From Marichromatium gracile (GTDB lineage Bacteria; Pseudomonadota; Gammaproteobacteria; Chromatiales; Chromatiaceae), in NCBI RefSeq assembly GCF_004343155.1, contig NZ_SMDC01000006.1, forward strand, positions 62,001 through 126,000: a DNA stretch of 64,000 bases. The letters are read 5' to 3'. Every line of letters begins with the position of its first letter. Within the stretch, counting starts at the first letter, position 1. Positions 49,170 to 56,680 of the stretch are shown in pieces. The position numbers were made by a program, and so were the translations under genes. Below the pieces are notes generated by a model. It did not search any database. It saw nothing but the letters and a program-made list of their open reading frames with translations, and had not been told where the DNA came from.

Positions 49170-50432
49170 ATGTTGCAGATCCTGCGGCGTGACCCCGGGG
49201 CGCTCTACTGGTCGCTGGGGCTGCATCTGCTGTTCGCGCTGCTGCTGTTCGTCGGCGTGCGCTTCACCCAGGACGCGAGCAACGGCGGCGATCGCCCGCG
49301 CGTGGTCCAGGCCAGCGTGCTCGGCGACCCGGCACTGAGCGCCCGTGTCCAGGAGGTGCGCGAACGGCTCGATCCGGAGGCGCGCGCCGAGGCCGAGCGT
49401 CGCGCCGCCGAAGAGGCCGCACGTCTTGAGGCGGAGCGCCGCGCCGCCGCGGAGGCCGCCCGTCGCGAGGCCGAACGTCAGGCCGCCGCGGCCCGTGCCG
49501 AGGCCGAGCGTCGCGCCGCCGAAGAGGCCGCACGCCGTGAGGCGGAGCGCCGCGCCGCCGAGGAGGCCGCTCGTCGCGAGGCCGAACGTCAGGCTGCTGC
49601 GGCTCGCGCCGAGGCCGAGCGTCAGGCCGCCGCGGCCCGCGCCGAGGCCGAGCGCCGTGCCGCCGAAGAAGCCGCACGCCGTGAGGCGGAGCGCCGCGCC
49701 GCCGCGGAGGCCGCCCGTCGCGAGGCCGAACGTCAGGCCGCTGCGGCCCGTGCCGAGGCCGAGCGCCGTGCCGCTGAAGAGGCCGCGCGCCGTGAGGCCG
49801 AGCGCCGCGCCGCCGCGGAGGCCGCCCGTCGCGAGGCCGAGCGTCAGGCCGCCGCAGCCCGTGCCGAGGCCGAGCGTCGCGCTGCCGAAGAGGCCGCACG
49901 CCGTGAGGCGGAACGCCGAGCTGCGGAAGAGGCAGCCCGCCGCGAGGCCGAACGCCAGGCCGCTGCGGCGCGCCAGGAGCGCATCGAGCGCGAGGCCGAG
50001 CAGATGGCCGAACTCGAGCGGCAGCGATTCGAGGACGAGATCGCGCGCGAGGCCGAGCGACTCGAGGCCGAGGCGGCCGAGACCGAGACCGCGCGCCGAT
50101 CGCCGCCGGTCGTCGCCGGCGGCGGTGGTGGCGGGCTGAGCAGCGCCGAGCAGCGCCAGGTCGACTACTACAAGGGCGTGATCGGGGACCGTGTCCGCCA
50201 GCACTTCGCCTATCCGCCCGGTATGTCCGAGGGGCTGAGCGTGGAGTTCGAGGTGCGGGTGACCTCGGCGGGTTACATCGTCCCGGGGAGCGTGGCGATG
50301 CAGCGCTCCAGCGGCACCCCGGCCTTCGATCAGGCAGCGCTCGCCGCGCTGTGGCGCGCCGAGCCGCTGCCGGTGCCCAGCGGGGCGCTCTTCGACCAGT
50401 TCCGTGAATTCACCTTTACCTTCCGACCCTGA
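49170..50432 (+). CDS. tolA: Tol-Pal protein TolA with long repetitive helical domain
   Basis: TolA spans the periplasm from the TolQR motor to Pal and TolB. The 420-residue protein has one transmembrane helix (near 14-31), then a very long Ala/Glu/Arg helix (near residues 66-310) built from nearly identical blocks such as EAERRAAEEAARR and EAERQAAAARA. A C-terminal TonB-like domain (VDYYKGVIGDRVRQHFAYPP.., FEVRVTSAGYIV) follows. The repeated DNA at 49370-49990 comes from this coding repetition. Its length should vary between strains through slippage. Confidence 0.93.
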   Translation: MLQILRRDPGALYWSLGLHLLFALLLFVGVRFTQDASNGGDRPRVVQASVLGDPALSARVQEVRERLDPEARAEAERRAAEEAARLEAERRAAAEAARREAERQAAAARAEAERRAAEEAARREAERRAAEEAARREAERQAAAARAEAERQAAAARAEAERRAAEEAARREAERRAAAEAARREAERQAAAARAEAERRAAEEAARREAERRAAAEAARREAERQAAAARAEAERRAAEEAARREAERRAAEEAARREAERQAAAARQERIEREAEQMAELERQRFEDEIAREAERLEAEAAETETARRSPPVVAGGGGGGLSSAEQRQVDYYKGVIGDRVRQHFAYPPGMSEGLSVEFEVRVTSAGYIVPGSVAMQRSSGTPAFDQAALAALWRAEPLPVPSGALFDQFREFTFTFRP

Positions 50433-50447
50433 TCAGGGGGGCGTGTC

Positions 50448-51749
50448 ATGACCCGATCCATCTCATCGTTGCTCATCCTCTGCGCCTTCCTGGCGGTCTT
50501 GCTGCCCGGCACCGCGCTGGCGCGGCTGAACATCGAGATCACCGGCGGGGTCGAGGCCGCGCAACCGATCGCCGTGGTGCCCTTCGGGTTCGCGGGAGGC
50601 GGGAGCGCCTCGGTCGATCCCGGCGCGGTGATCGCCGCCGATCTCGCCCGCACCGGTCGCTTCGCGCCGATGCCGACGCGCGACATGCTCGACCAGCCGA
50701 CCTCCCACGAGGAGGTCGATCTGCGCGACTGGCGCCTGCTCGACATGAACAACCTGGTGATCGGGCAGGTCGTACGCGAGGGTGCGCGCTACCGCATCAG
50801 CTTCATCCTCTACGACGTCTTCCGCGGCGAGCGTCTGGCCGGCGCCACCCTGACGGCCACCGCCGCCGGTCTGCGCAACGCCGCGCACCGCATCGCCGAC
50901 CAGATTCACGAGACGCTGACCGGCATCCCTGGCGTGGCCGCCACCCGCATCGCCTATATCAGCGCCACCGGCCGCGGCGAGAACGCCCGCGTCACCCTGC
51001 AGGTGGCCGACGCCGACGGCTACAACCCGCAGGTGATCGTCTCCTCGACCGAGCCGATCATGTCCCCGGCCTGGTCGCCGGACGGGCGCCGCATCGCCTA
51101 TGTCTCCTTCGAGAGCCGCCGTCCGGCGATCTATGTACAGGAGCTGGCCAGCGGTCGGCGCGAGCGGGTGGCGAGTTACCCCGGCATCAACAGCTCGCCG
51201 GCCTTCTCGCCCGACGGACGGCGTCTGGCGATGACCCTGTCGAAGGACGGCAATCCCGAGATCTATGTGCTCGATCTCGACTCGCGCGCGCTCACCCGGC
51301 TCACCGATCACTTCGCCATCGACACCGAACCGGCCTGGTCGCCCGATGGCTCGCACCTGGTGTTTACCTCCGGGCGGGGCGGCAATCCGCAGATCTATCG
51401 CGTCCCGGCCAGCGGCGGGGCGGTCTCCCGGGTGAGCTTCGAGGGTGACTACAACGCCTCCCCGGTCTATGCCCCCGATGGTCGCTCGATCGCCATGGCG
51501 CGCCGGATCAACGGCGCCTTCCGCATCGCCTTGCTCGACGTCGAGCGCGGCTTCTCGCGTCTGCTCAGTCGCGGGCCGCTCGACGAGTCGCCGAGTTTCG
51601 CGCCGAATTCGAGCATGGTAATTTACGCCACCACCCATGGCGGTCGCGCGGTGCTCGCCGCCGCCGCCGTCGACGGCGGTGCCAATCAGCGTCTCACCCA
51701 GGGAACCGACCAGGTGCGCGAGCCGGCCTGGTCACCCATGGTGCAGTAA
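50448..51749 (+). CDS. tolB: Tol-Pal protein TolB
   Basis: TolB is a periplasmic protein with an N-terminal domain and a six-bladed beta-propeller that binds Pal. The 433-residue precursor has a signal peptide (LPGTALA), then the TolB N domain (IAVVPFGFAG, NNLVIGQVVREGARYRISFILYDV in parts). WD40-like PD40 blades follow: SPAWSPDGRRIAYVSF, SPAFSPDGRRLAMTLS, EPAWSPDGSHLVFTS and SPVYAPDGRSIAMAR. It lies 15 bp after tolA in the same operon. Confidence 0.95.
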   Translation: MTRSISSLLILCAFLAVLLPGTALARLNIEITGGVEAAQPIAVVPFGFAGGGSASVDPGAVIAADLARTGRFAPMPTRDMLDQPTSHEEVDLRDWRLLDMNNLVIGQVVREGARYRISFILYDVFRGERLAGATLTATAAGLRNAAHRIADQIHETLTGIPGVAATRIAYISATGRGENARVTLQVADADGYNPQVIVSSTEPIMSPAWSPDGRRIAYVSFESRRPAIYVQELASGRRERVASYPGINSSPAFSPDGRRLAMTLSKDGNPEIYVLDLDSRALTRLTDHFAIDTEPAWSPDGSHLVFTSGRGGNPQIYRVPASGGAVSRVSFEGDYNASPVYAPDGRSIAMARRINGAFRIALLDVERGFSRLLSRGPLDESPSFAPNSSMVIYATTHGGRAVLAAAAVDGGANQRLTQGTDQVREPAWSPMVQ

Positions 51750-51761
51750 GGAGTCAGACTC

Positions 51762-52298
51762 ATGCGCATCCACCCTTGGTCCCTGTTGCCCGGCGTTCTT
51801 CTGCTGGTGCTCGCCGGGTGCTCGACCACGCCTCGCCAGGGCGCCGACGGCGCCGCGGTGGACGGCGCGACAGGGACGCCCGGCGGCGGCGCCGGCGCGG
51901 AGGTCTCGACCGCCGGCATCGACGGCGAGGACGCCCGTTACGCCGGTCCCTGGGAGGACCCGGCCAACCCACTCTCCAAACGCGTCATCTATTTCGGCTA
52001 TGACAACGCCGAGATCGCCCCCGAGTACGTGGCGCTGATCCGCACCCACGCCCGTTATCTCGGCACCCATCCGCAGGTGCGCGTCACCCTCGAGGGTCAC
52101 ACCGACGAGCGCGGTACCCGCGAGTACAACCTCGCGCTCTCCGATCAGCGCGCCGATTCGGTGCGCCGGGTGATGCTCGCCGAGGGGGTGCGCGCCGATC
52201 AGCTCGAGGTGATCGGTTATGGCGAGGAGCGTCCGGCCTCGCCGGGACAGAGCGAGTCGTCCTGGCGGCTGAACCGGCGTGTGGTCATCGAGTACTGA
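51762..52298 (+). CDS. pal: Peptidoglycan-associated lipoprotein Pal
   Basis: Pal tethers the outer membrane to peptidoglycan. The 178-residue precursor has a lipobox LAGC (near residue 22), a Gly/Ala-rich linker, then an OmpA-like domain with VIYFGYDNAEIAPEY, the peptidoglycan-binding VTLEGHTDERGTREYNLALS (near 110-129) and QLEVIGYGEERP. It follows tolB by 12 bp and precedes cpoB. Confidence 0.95.
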   Translation: MRIHPWSLLPGVLLLVLAGCSTTPRQGADGAAVDGATGTPGGGAGAEVSTAGIDGEDARYAGPWEDPANPLSKRVIYFGYDNAEIAPEYVALIRTHARYLGTHPQVRVTLEGHTDERGTREYNLALSDQRADSVRRVMLAEGVRADQLEVIGYGEERPASPGQSESSWRLNRRVVIEY

Positions 52299-52308
52299 GG
52301 AGGCGCGA

Positions 52309-53151
52309 ATGCGAGTCCTGCAGAGAGTTCGTGGCGGCCTCGGGGTCGTCGTCACCCTGGTGCTGAGCGCCGCCGCCGCGCCGGTACTCGCCGTCGACGC
52401 CCGGCTCGAGGACCGGGTGGCGCGGCTCGAGCGCGTCATCGAACACCAGCGTGGCTCGGACATCGAGCTCCAGCTCCAGCAACTGCAGAGCGAGATGCAG
52501 GCGCTGCGCGGTCAGGTCGAGGTCCAGCAGTTCGAGATCCAGCGTCTCGAGCGTCAGTTGCGCCAGCAGTCGATCGACATCGACGCCCGGCTCAACGGCG
52601 CCCGCGCGCGCCCCGAGACCCCGGAGCCGCCGGCCGCGCTCGAGGCCCCGGTCGATATCAACCAGCCCGAGCCCGCGCCGGTTCGACCGGCCACGCCCGC
52701 CGGCGGTCCCGGCGCCGGCGTCCCCTCGCTGCCGAGCCCGGAGACCGCCGCCGGCGACGAACGCGACGCCTACGGCAAGGCCTTCGATCTGCTCAAGGCG
52801 CGCAAGTACGACCAGGCCCGTGCCGCCTTCGAGTCGCTGCTCGGGCGCTATCCGCAGGGACGCTATGCCGACAACGCCCGCTACTGGCTCGGCGAGACCT
52901 TCTATGGTCAGCGCGACTACGACGCCGCGCTGACCGCCTTCGAGGATCTGGTGCGCCGTCACCCGGCCAGCCCCAAGGTCCCCGGTGCGTTGCTGAAGAT
53001 GGGCTACATCCACTTCGAGCAGCGCGATTTCGAGCAGTCGCGCGCGCGCCTCGAACAGGTCATCGACAACTACCCCAACAGCACCGAGTCGCGCCTGGCC
53101 CGCGCGCGTCTGGCGCGGCTCGACGAGGTCGAGGGCGCTGGCGGACGCTAG
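52309..53151 (+). CDS. cpoB: Cell division coordinator CpoB (YbgF)
   Basis: CpoB links Tol function with peptidoglycan synthesis by PBP1B. The 280-residue precursor has a signal peptide (AAAAPVLAVDA), a coiled-coil N-terminal region (HQRGSDIELQLQQLQSEMQ) that trimerises, a Pro-rich linker, and C-terminal TPR repeats (YGKAFDLLKARKYDQARAAF, YWLGETFYGQRDYDAALTAF, GYIHFEQRDFEQSRARLEQV). GAGGAGG before the ATG at 52309 fixes the start. It ends the tol-pal operon, with the tRNA-Lys promoter immediately after. Confidence 0.93.
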   Translation: MRVLQRVRGGLGVVVTLVLSAAAAPVLAVDARLEDRVARLERVIEHQRGSDIELQLQQLQSEMQALRGQVEVQQFEIQRLERQLRQQSIDIDARLNGARARPETPEPPAALEAPVDINQPEPAPVRPATPAGGPGAGVPSLPSPETAAGDERDAYGKAFDLLKARKYDQARAAFESLLGRYPQGRYADNARYWLGETFYGQRDYDAALTAFEDLVRRHPASPKVPGALLKMGYIHFEQRDFEQSRARLEQVIDNYPNSTESRLARARLARLDEVEGAGGR

Positions 53152-53153
53152 GG

Positions 53154-53183
53154 TTTACATCGCGCCGATGGTTTACGTATAAT
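53154..53183 (+). promoter_or_regulatory. Promoter of tRNA-Lys
   Basis: TTTACA (53154-53159, 5 of 6) and a perfect TATAAT (53178-53183) with an 18-bp spacer lie 13 bp before the tRNA 5' end. They place the transcript start within a few bases of the mature tRNA. Confidence 0.75.
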
Positions 53184-53195
53184 TCTCGGTCTTCG

Positions 53196-53271
53196 GCGCC
53201 CTTAGCTCAGTTGGTAGAGCATCTGACTTTTAATCAGGTGGTCGTTGGTTCGAACCCAACAGGGCGCACCA
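53196..53271 (+). tRNA. tRNA-Lys (anticodon UUU)
   Basis: A 76-nt cloverleaf with a 7-bp acceptor stem (GCGCCCT with AGGGCGC), the D-loop consensus TAGCTCAGTTGGTAGAGC, anticodon loop CTTTTAA (anticodon TTT at 53229-53231) and T-loop GGTTCGAACCC. The CCA end is encoded (53269-53271). It is transcribed alone from its own promoter and followed by a strong terminator. Confidence 0.97.
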
Positions 53272-53280
53272 GAAAATGCA

Positions 53281-53313
53281 ACGGCCCGGACGTTCAGCGT
53301 CCGGGCCGTTTTT
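53281..53313 (+). terminator. Rho-independent terminator of tRNA-Lys
   Basis: A perfect 12-bp stem (ACGGCCCGGACG, 53281-53292, with CGTCCGGGCCGT, 53298-53309) around TTCAG runs into a T tract. It is the cleanest terminator in the window. Confidence 0.93.
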
Positions 53314-53765
53314 CGTTGTGTCCAGGGCTTTCCGGCCTGCTTGAGCGAGAGGGGCGTCCCTCTCTCCGCCCCGAGCCCGAGGGTTGGGCATTTCCGGCCT
53401 GCTTGCGACGGTCTCGGGGCCGTTCATGATCACTCTCCCCGCGACCGTGCTCGGTCGCTGGCGCGCACCTGATGCCTTGAGATGCGTGTGGCGAGCCGCT
53501 GCATCGTCCGCCTCCAAGGCTGATACCGTCAGCTCTCGGGCAGGGCCATCGAGTCGATGCTCTCGTCCCTTGCGCATTGCCTGCCGTTGAGCAACGCCGC
53601 TTCGTCCTCAGGCCTGTCTTTGTGTTTCGATCGTTTCTGGCTATGGTTAGCGATCGAGGGTGTCGACCAAGGCGGGGCTGGGCTTGATCTCCAGACCCCG
53701 ATGTCCGGTCGATCCGGCTCGCTTTGGGTTTTGCATACACGATATTGCGCGATGGAGTGCCTGCC
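53314..53765. other. Non-coding stretch between tRNA-Lys and the NTPase-Sel1 gene
   Basis: No convincing gene. A 14-bp direct repeat (TTCCGGCCTGCTTG) occurs near 53330 and 53391, with a small hairpin (GAGAGGG, CCCTCTC) between. Base composition is less GC-biased and codon pattern is lost compared with flanking genes, as in decayed or newly joined DNA. I see no repeat of the tRNA 3' end. Confidence 0.5.
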
Positions 53766-56024
53766 ATGGACTGGCTTCACGATCTGCTCGCCCGCGACGT
53801 CCTGCGTGGGTTGGGTGAGTGGTCCGATCATGCGATCCGGTGGATCGCGACCTTCTTCGACCAGCAGTCCAAGCCGCTCGCAACCCTCTCCGCCGTCATC
53901 ACCGTGCTGATGGCGGTCGCCACGGTGTTGTCCTGGTTGAGGCGTCGGCTCGCCGTGGCGCGCGGTGCCGAGGCGCGGCTACTGCTCTCGACGCCGACCG
54001 ACTCGGCCACCCTCAATCGCTATAGCGCGCGTGCGGTGACGGTGCTCGGGCGTGACCGCGAGTGGGGCGAGCTGCTGCGCTTTCTCAAGGCCGAGAGCGC
54101 CTTCTGCTGGTTACAGCTCGCCGGTTCCGGCGGACAGGGCAAGAGCCGCCTGGCGTTGGAGCTGATCGATCAGGCGCAGGGCAAGGGCTGGGTGGCCGGG
54201 TTTCTCGATGTCGAGGACATTCGCCGGTTCGGGGACGGTTGGACCAAGTGGTGGCCGGACCGGCCGCACCTGATCGTCATCGACTACATCATCGGCAGGG
54301 AGGCCGAGATCAAGCCGGTGCTGCAGGGGCTGGCGCGCCGTGCGCGGCTGATCCGCAGGCGACGGCGCGGTCGGGTACGCGTGCTGTTGCTCGAGCGTCA
54401 ACGTTGGGACCGCGGCGGGATCGGAGGCGCGCGTCATGCCGTCGGCGGAGCCGACCCTGCGCCGGCGATCGCCGGCGAGGCGCGGGCCGAGTGGTTCATC
54501 CGTCTCGCCGAGCATCACGACGGTAGCGATGCGGTGCTGATGGAGAGTCGTTTCGAGCGTGGGGTGATCGAGCTGTGCAAGCTCGACCAGGCCGCGCTCG
54601 TCGAGATCGTCCGCGCGGTCGCGCGTCAGGCCGCGCCGGCGCCCGAGCCGATGCTGCCCGATGCGGCGCTGATCGCCGAGCAACTGGCGCGGATCGATGG
54701 CGAGGGGCGCCCGCTCTATGCCTATTTTCTTGGGCAGATGCTCGCCGACGGGGGCAAGAACACTGGCTGGCAGCGCGATGACCTGCTGGCCGCGACCCTC
54801 AATCGCGAGCAGGGCGCGCGCTGGCGGCGTTGTCTGGGGGAGGGCGATTTGCCCTGTCTCGGCGATGGCAGCGGCGCCGAGCGCATGGCGGTGCTGGCGA
54901 CCATCACCGGGGGGCTCGACTGTGTCGACGCGGTGCGTCGGGGGTTGCTCTCGCCGTTGAGTTCGACCCTCCGGCGTCAGGTACTGGTGTTGGTCGACGG
55001 TTGTCTCGATCAGTGCGCCACCGGCCCCTCGCACCAGATTCCGCCGGTGCTGCCCGACCTGCTCGGCGAGTGGTTCGTGTTGAGCGCCTTCGACAAGGGG
55101 GTCGCCCCCGAGGAGTTGATGGACCGGGCCTGGCGTCTGGCGCCCCGAGCGACCGCAGGCTTCCTGCAGCGCATCGTCCAGGACTTTCCCGAGCACCCGG
55201 TGACCGCCCTGCTGCTGGAGCTGGCCCCGCCGGAGCCGCCGGCCTGGGAGGCCCTGGTCGAGGCCGCGTCGACGATCCTCGCCCATCTCCACCGGGCGCG
55301 CCGTCCCTTCCCCGAGCAGATGACGCGGGCGCTGATCGCCGCCGCCGAGACCGGCGATGGGCGAGCGATGTCGAACCTCGGGGTGTGCTATCACACCGGT
55401 CAGGGCCTGCCGGTGAATCTGCACGAGGCGGTGCGTTGGTATCGTCGGGCGGCCGAGGCCGGTGTCGGTCGGGCGATGACCAACCTCGGGCTCTGTCACG
55501 AGCGCGGCGACGGTGTCGTCGCCGATCCGGCCGAGGCGGTGCGCTGGTATCGCCGGGGCGCCGAGGTCGGTCACGGTCGGGCCATGGTCCATCTCGGGGT
55601 GCATTACTCCACCGGCCAGGGCGTGCCGCAAAGCGTCGAGGAAGCGGTGCGCTGGTACCTCCAGGGCGCGCGGGCGGGAGACGGTCGAGCGATGGCGCTG
55701 CTGGGCATCTGCTATCAAGGCGGGCAGGGCGTGGCGCGCGACATCGACGTGGCGCTCGACTGGTTCCGACGTGGCGCCGAGGCCGGCGATTGCGGTGCGA
55801 TGGTCAGTCTCGGGGTCTGTTATCACACCGGCCAGGGTGTGCCGCTGGATCTGCGGATGGCCGAGTGCTGGTATCGGCGCGGGGCCGAGGCCGGCAGCGA
55901 GGTCGCCAGACAGCGGTTGGGCCTGATCCAGAGCGAGACGGATACGGCCCGGCCCGAGGTCGCCGCACTCGGGGTGGAGGACATCCGCACCTCGCAGCCG
56001 AACTTCACCTATATCCAGGCGTAA
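53766..56024 (+). CDS. Membrane-anchored P-loop NTPase with C-terminal Sel1 repeats
   Basis: The 752-residue protein has an N-terminal helix-rich segment and one transmembrane helix (near 39-57). A P-loop NTPase domain follows, with Walker A GSGGQGKSR (near 120-128) and a Walker-B-like HLIVIDY (near 168-174). The middle region (near 180-520) is helical and unassigned. The C-terminus has five 36-residue Sel1-like repeats plus a partial one (near 527-720), each of the type AMxxLGxCYxxGQGV..EAVRWYRRG. The build (switch ATPase plus repeat sensor) resembles STAND proteins used in signalling or phage defence. ATG 53766 follows GGAG. It is a single gene beside tRNA-Lys. Confidence 0.82.
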   Translation: MDWLHDLLARDVLRGLGEWSDHAIRWIATFFDQQSKPLATLSAVITVLMAVATVLSWLRRRLAVARGAEARLLLSTPTDSATLNRYSARAVTVLGRDREWGELLRFLKAESAFCWLQLAGSGGQGKSRLALELIDQAQGKGWVAGFLDVEDIRRFGDGWTKWWPDRPHLIVIDYIIGREAEIKPVLQGLARRARLIRRRRRGRVRVLLLERQRWDRGGIGGARHAVGGADPAPAIAGEARAEWFIRLAEHHDGSDAVLMESRFERGVIELCKLDQAALVEIVRAVARQAAPAPEPMLPDAALIAEQLARIDGEGRPLYAYFLGQMLADGGKNTGWQRDDLLAATLNREQGARWRRCLGEGDLPCLGDGSGAERMAVLATITGGLDCVDAVRRGLLSPLSSTLRRQVLVLVDGCLDQCATGPSHQIPPVLPDLLGEWFVLSAFDKGVAPEELMDRAWRLAPRATAGFLQRIVQDFPEHPVTALLLELAPPEPPAWEALVEAASTILAHLHRARRPFPEQMTRALIAAAETGDGRAMSNLGVCYHTGQGLPVNLHEAVRWYRRAAEAGVGRAMTNLGLCHERGDGVVADPAEAVRWYRRGAEVGHGRAMVHLGVHYSTGQGVPQSVEEAVRWYLQGARAGDGRAMALLGICYQGGQGVARDIDVALDWFRRGAEAGDCGAMVSLGVCYHTGQGVPLDLRMAECWYRRGAEAGSEVARQRLGLIQSETDTARPEVAALGVEDIRTSQPNFTYIQA

Positions 56025-56680
56025 CGCGCCACGCCTCGCTGTGGTCGCATCTGGCCCGTCGGGGCGCGGCCGCCGTGCGCGTCGCCGCGCCGCACCGCCC
56101 GACCATCAGCAGTCCACCCGGCTCGTTACGAGCGTCGCTCCCGGAGTGGGCTGCGGCGCTCGGTCGCCGTCTCTTTGGCCATGACCGCGACTCTCTGATG
56201 AAAAGACAGGTCAGCTAGACGTTCATTCCTCCTCTAGATGGCCCCGTTGCAGGATGCCGGATTGCCGTTAGGCACGATGTGTGGCGTTGTCGTCCCTCCT
56301 TCGGGAGGGCTGCGTTGCGGTCTCGGTCGGCTGGAGTGGTCGTCGGGTCGATGCTCCGTCGGCGGACCGCTCGTCCGTCGCAAGCCGATCTTTTGGGGCA
56401 CGTTCGACAAGGTTGTCAGCCATTCGCATCTCGGCTAGACCACGGTAAGGTGGGCCGGTGTGGCGCCGCCCGGCGGGCGTTTGCGGCGCTTCTGTCAAAC
56501 TGCGGCGTTTCTCGGGCGTCAACGCCCGGTATACTGGGCCGCTTCGTTGCCAGTCATGCGGCGCTGGTCTGTCATGGATGGAGTCCGGCGCGTGATTATG
56601 TTTTGGTTGAGCAGGACATCGTGTCCATCGGGCCTGCGGCAGGCGGTGGGCGGTGGGCGCACAAGGATAGAGATGATTCA
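56025..56680. other. Long stretch without a supported gene
   Basis: About 650 bp between the NTPase-Sel1 gene and the HDOD-GGDEF gene. The HDOD frame extends upstream through it to 56279, but the extension has no ribosome binding site and random composition. A hairpin (CGGGCGT, CAA, CGCCCG near 56513-56528) is followed by TATACT (56530-56535), possibly the -10 of the HDOD gene. Otherwise it looks like degraded DNA. Confidence 0.45.

Noticed and set aside
49264-50139. Alternative-frame proteins over tolA (Pro/Arg-rich)
   Set aside because: They are frame-shifted readings of the TolA repeat DNA and carry no domain.
53294-53767. Minus-strand frame of 157 codons after tRNA-Lys
   Set aside because: It runs through the tRNA terminator, has Arg/Ser/Gly-rich random composition and no start signal.
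53196-56680. Integrated element bounded by a repeat of the tRNA-Lys 3' end
   Set aside because: I found no second copy of the T-arm/acceptor sequence downstream and no integrase, so a prophage or ICE boundary is not supported. Only an accessory pocket is suggested.
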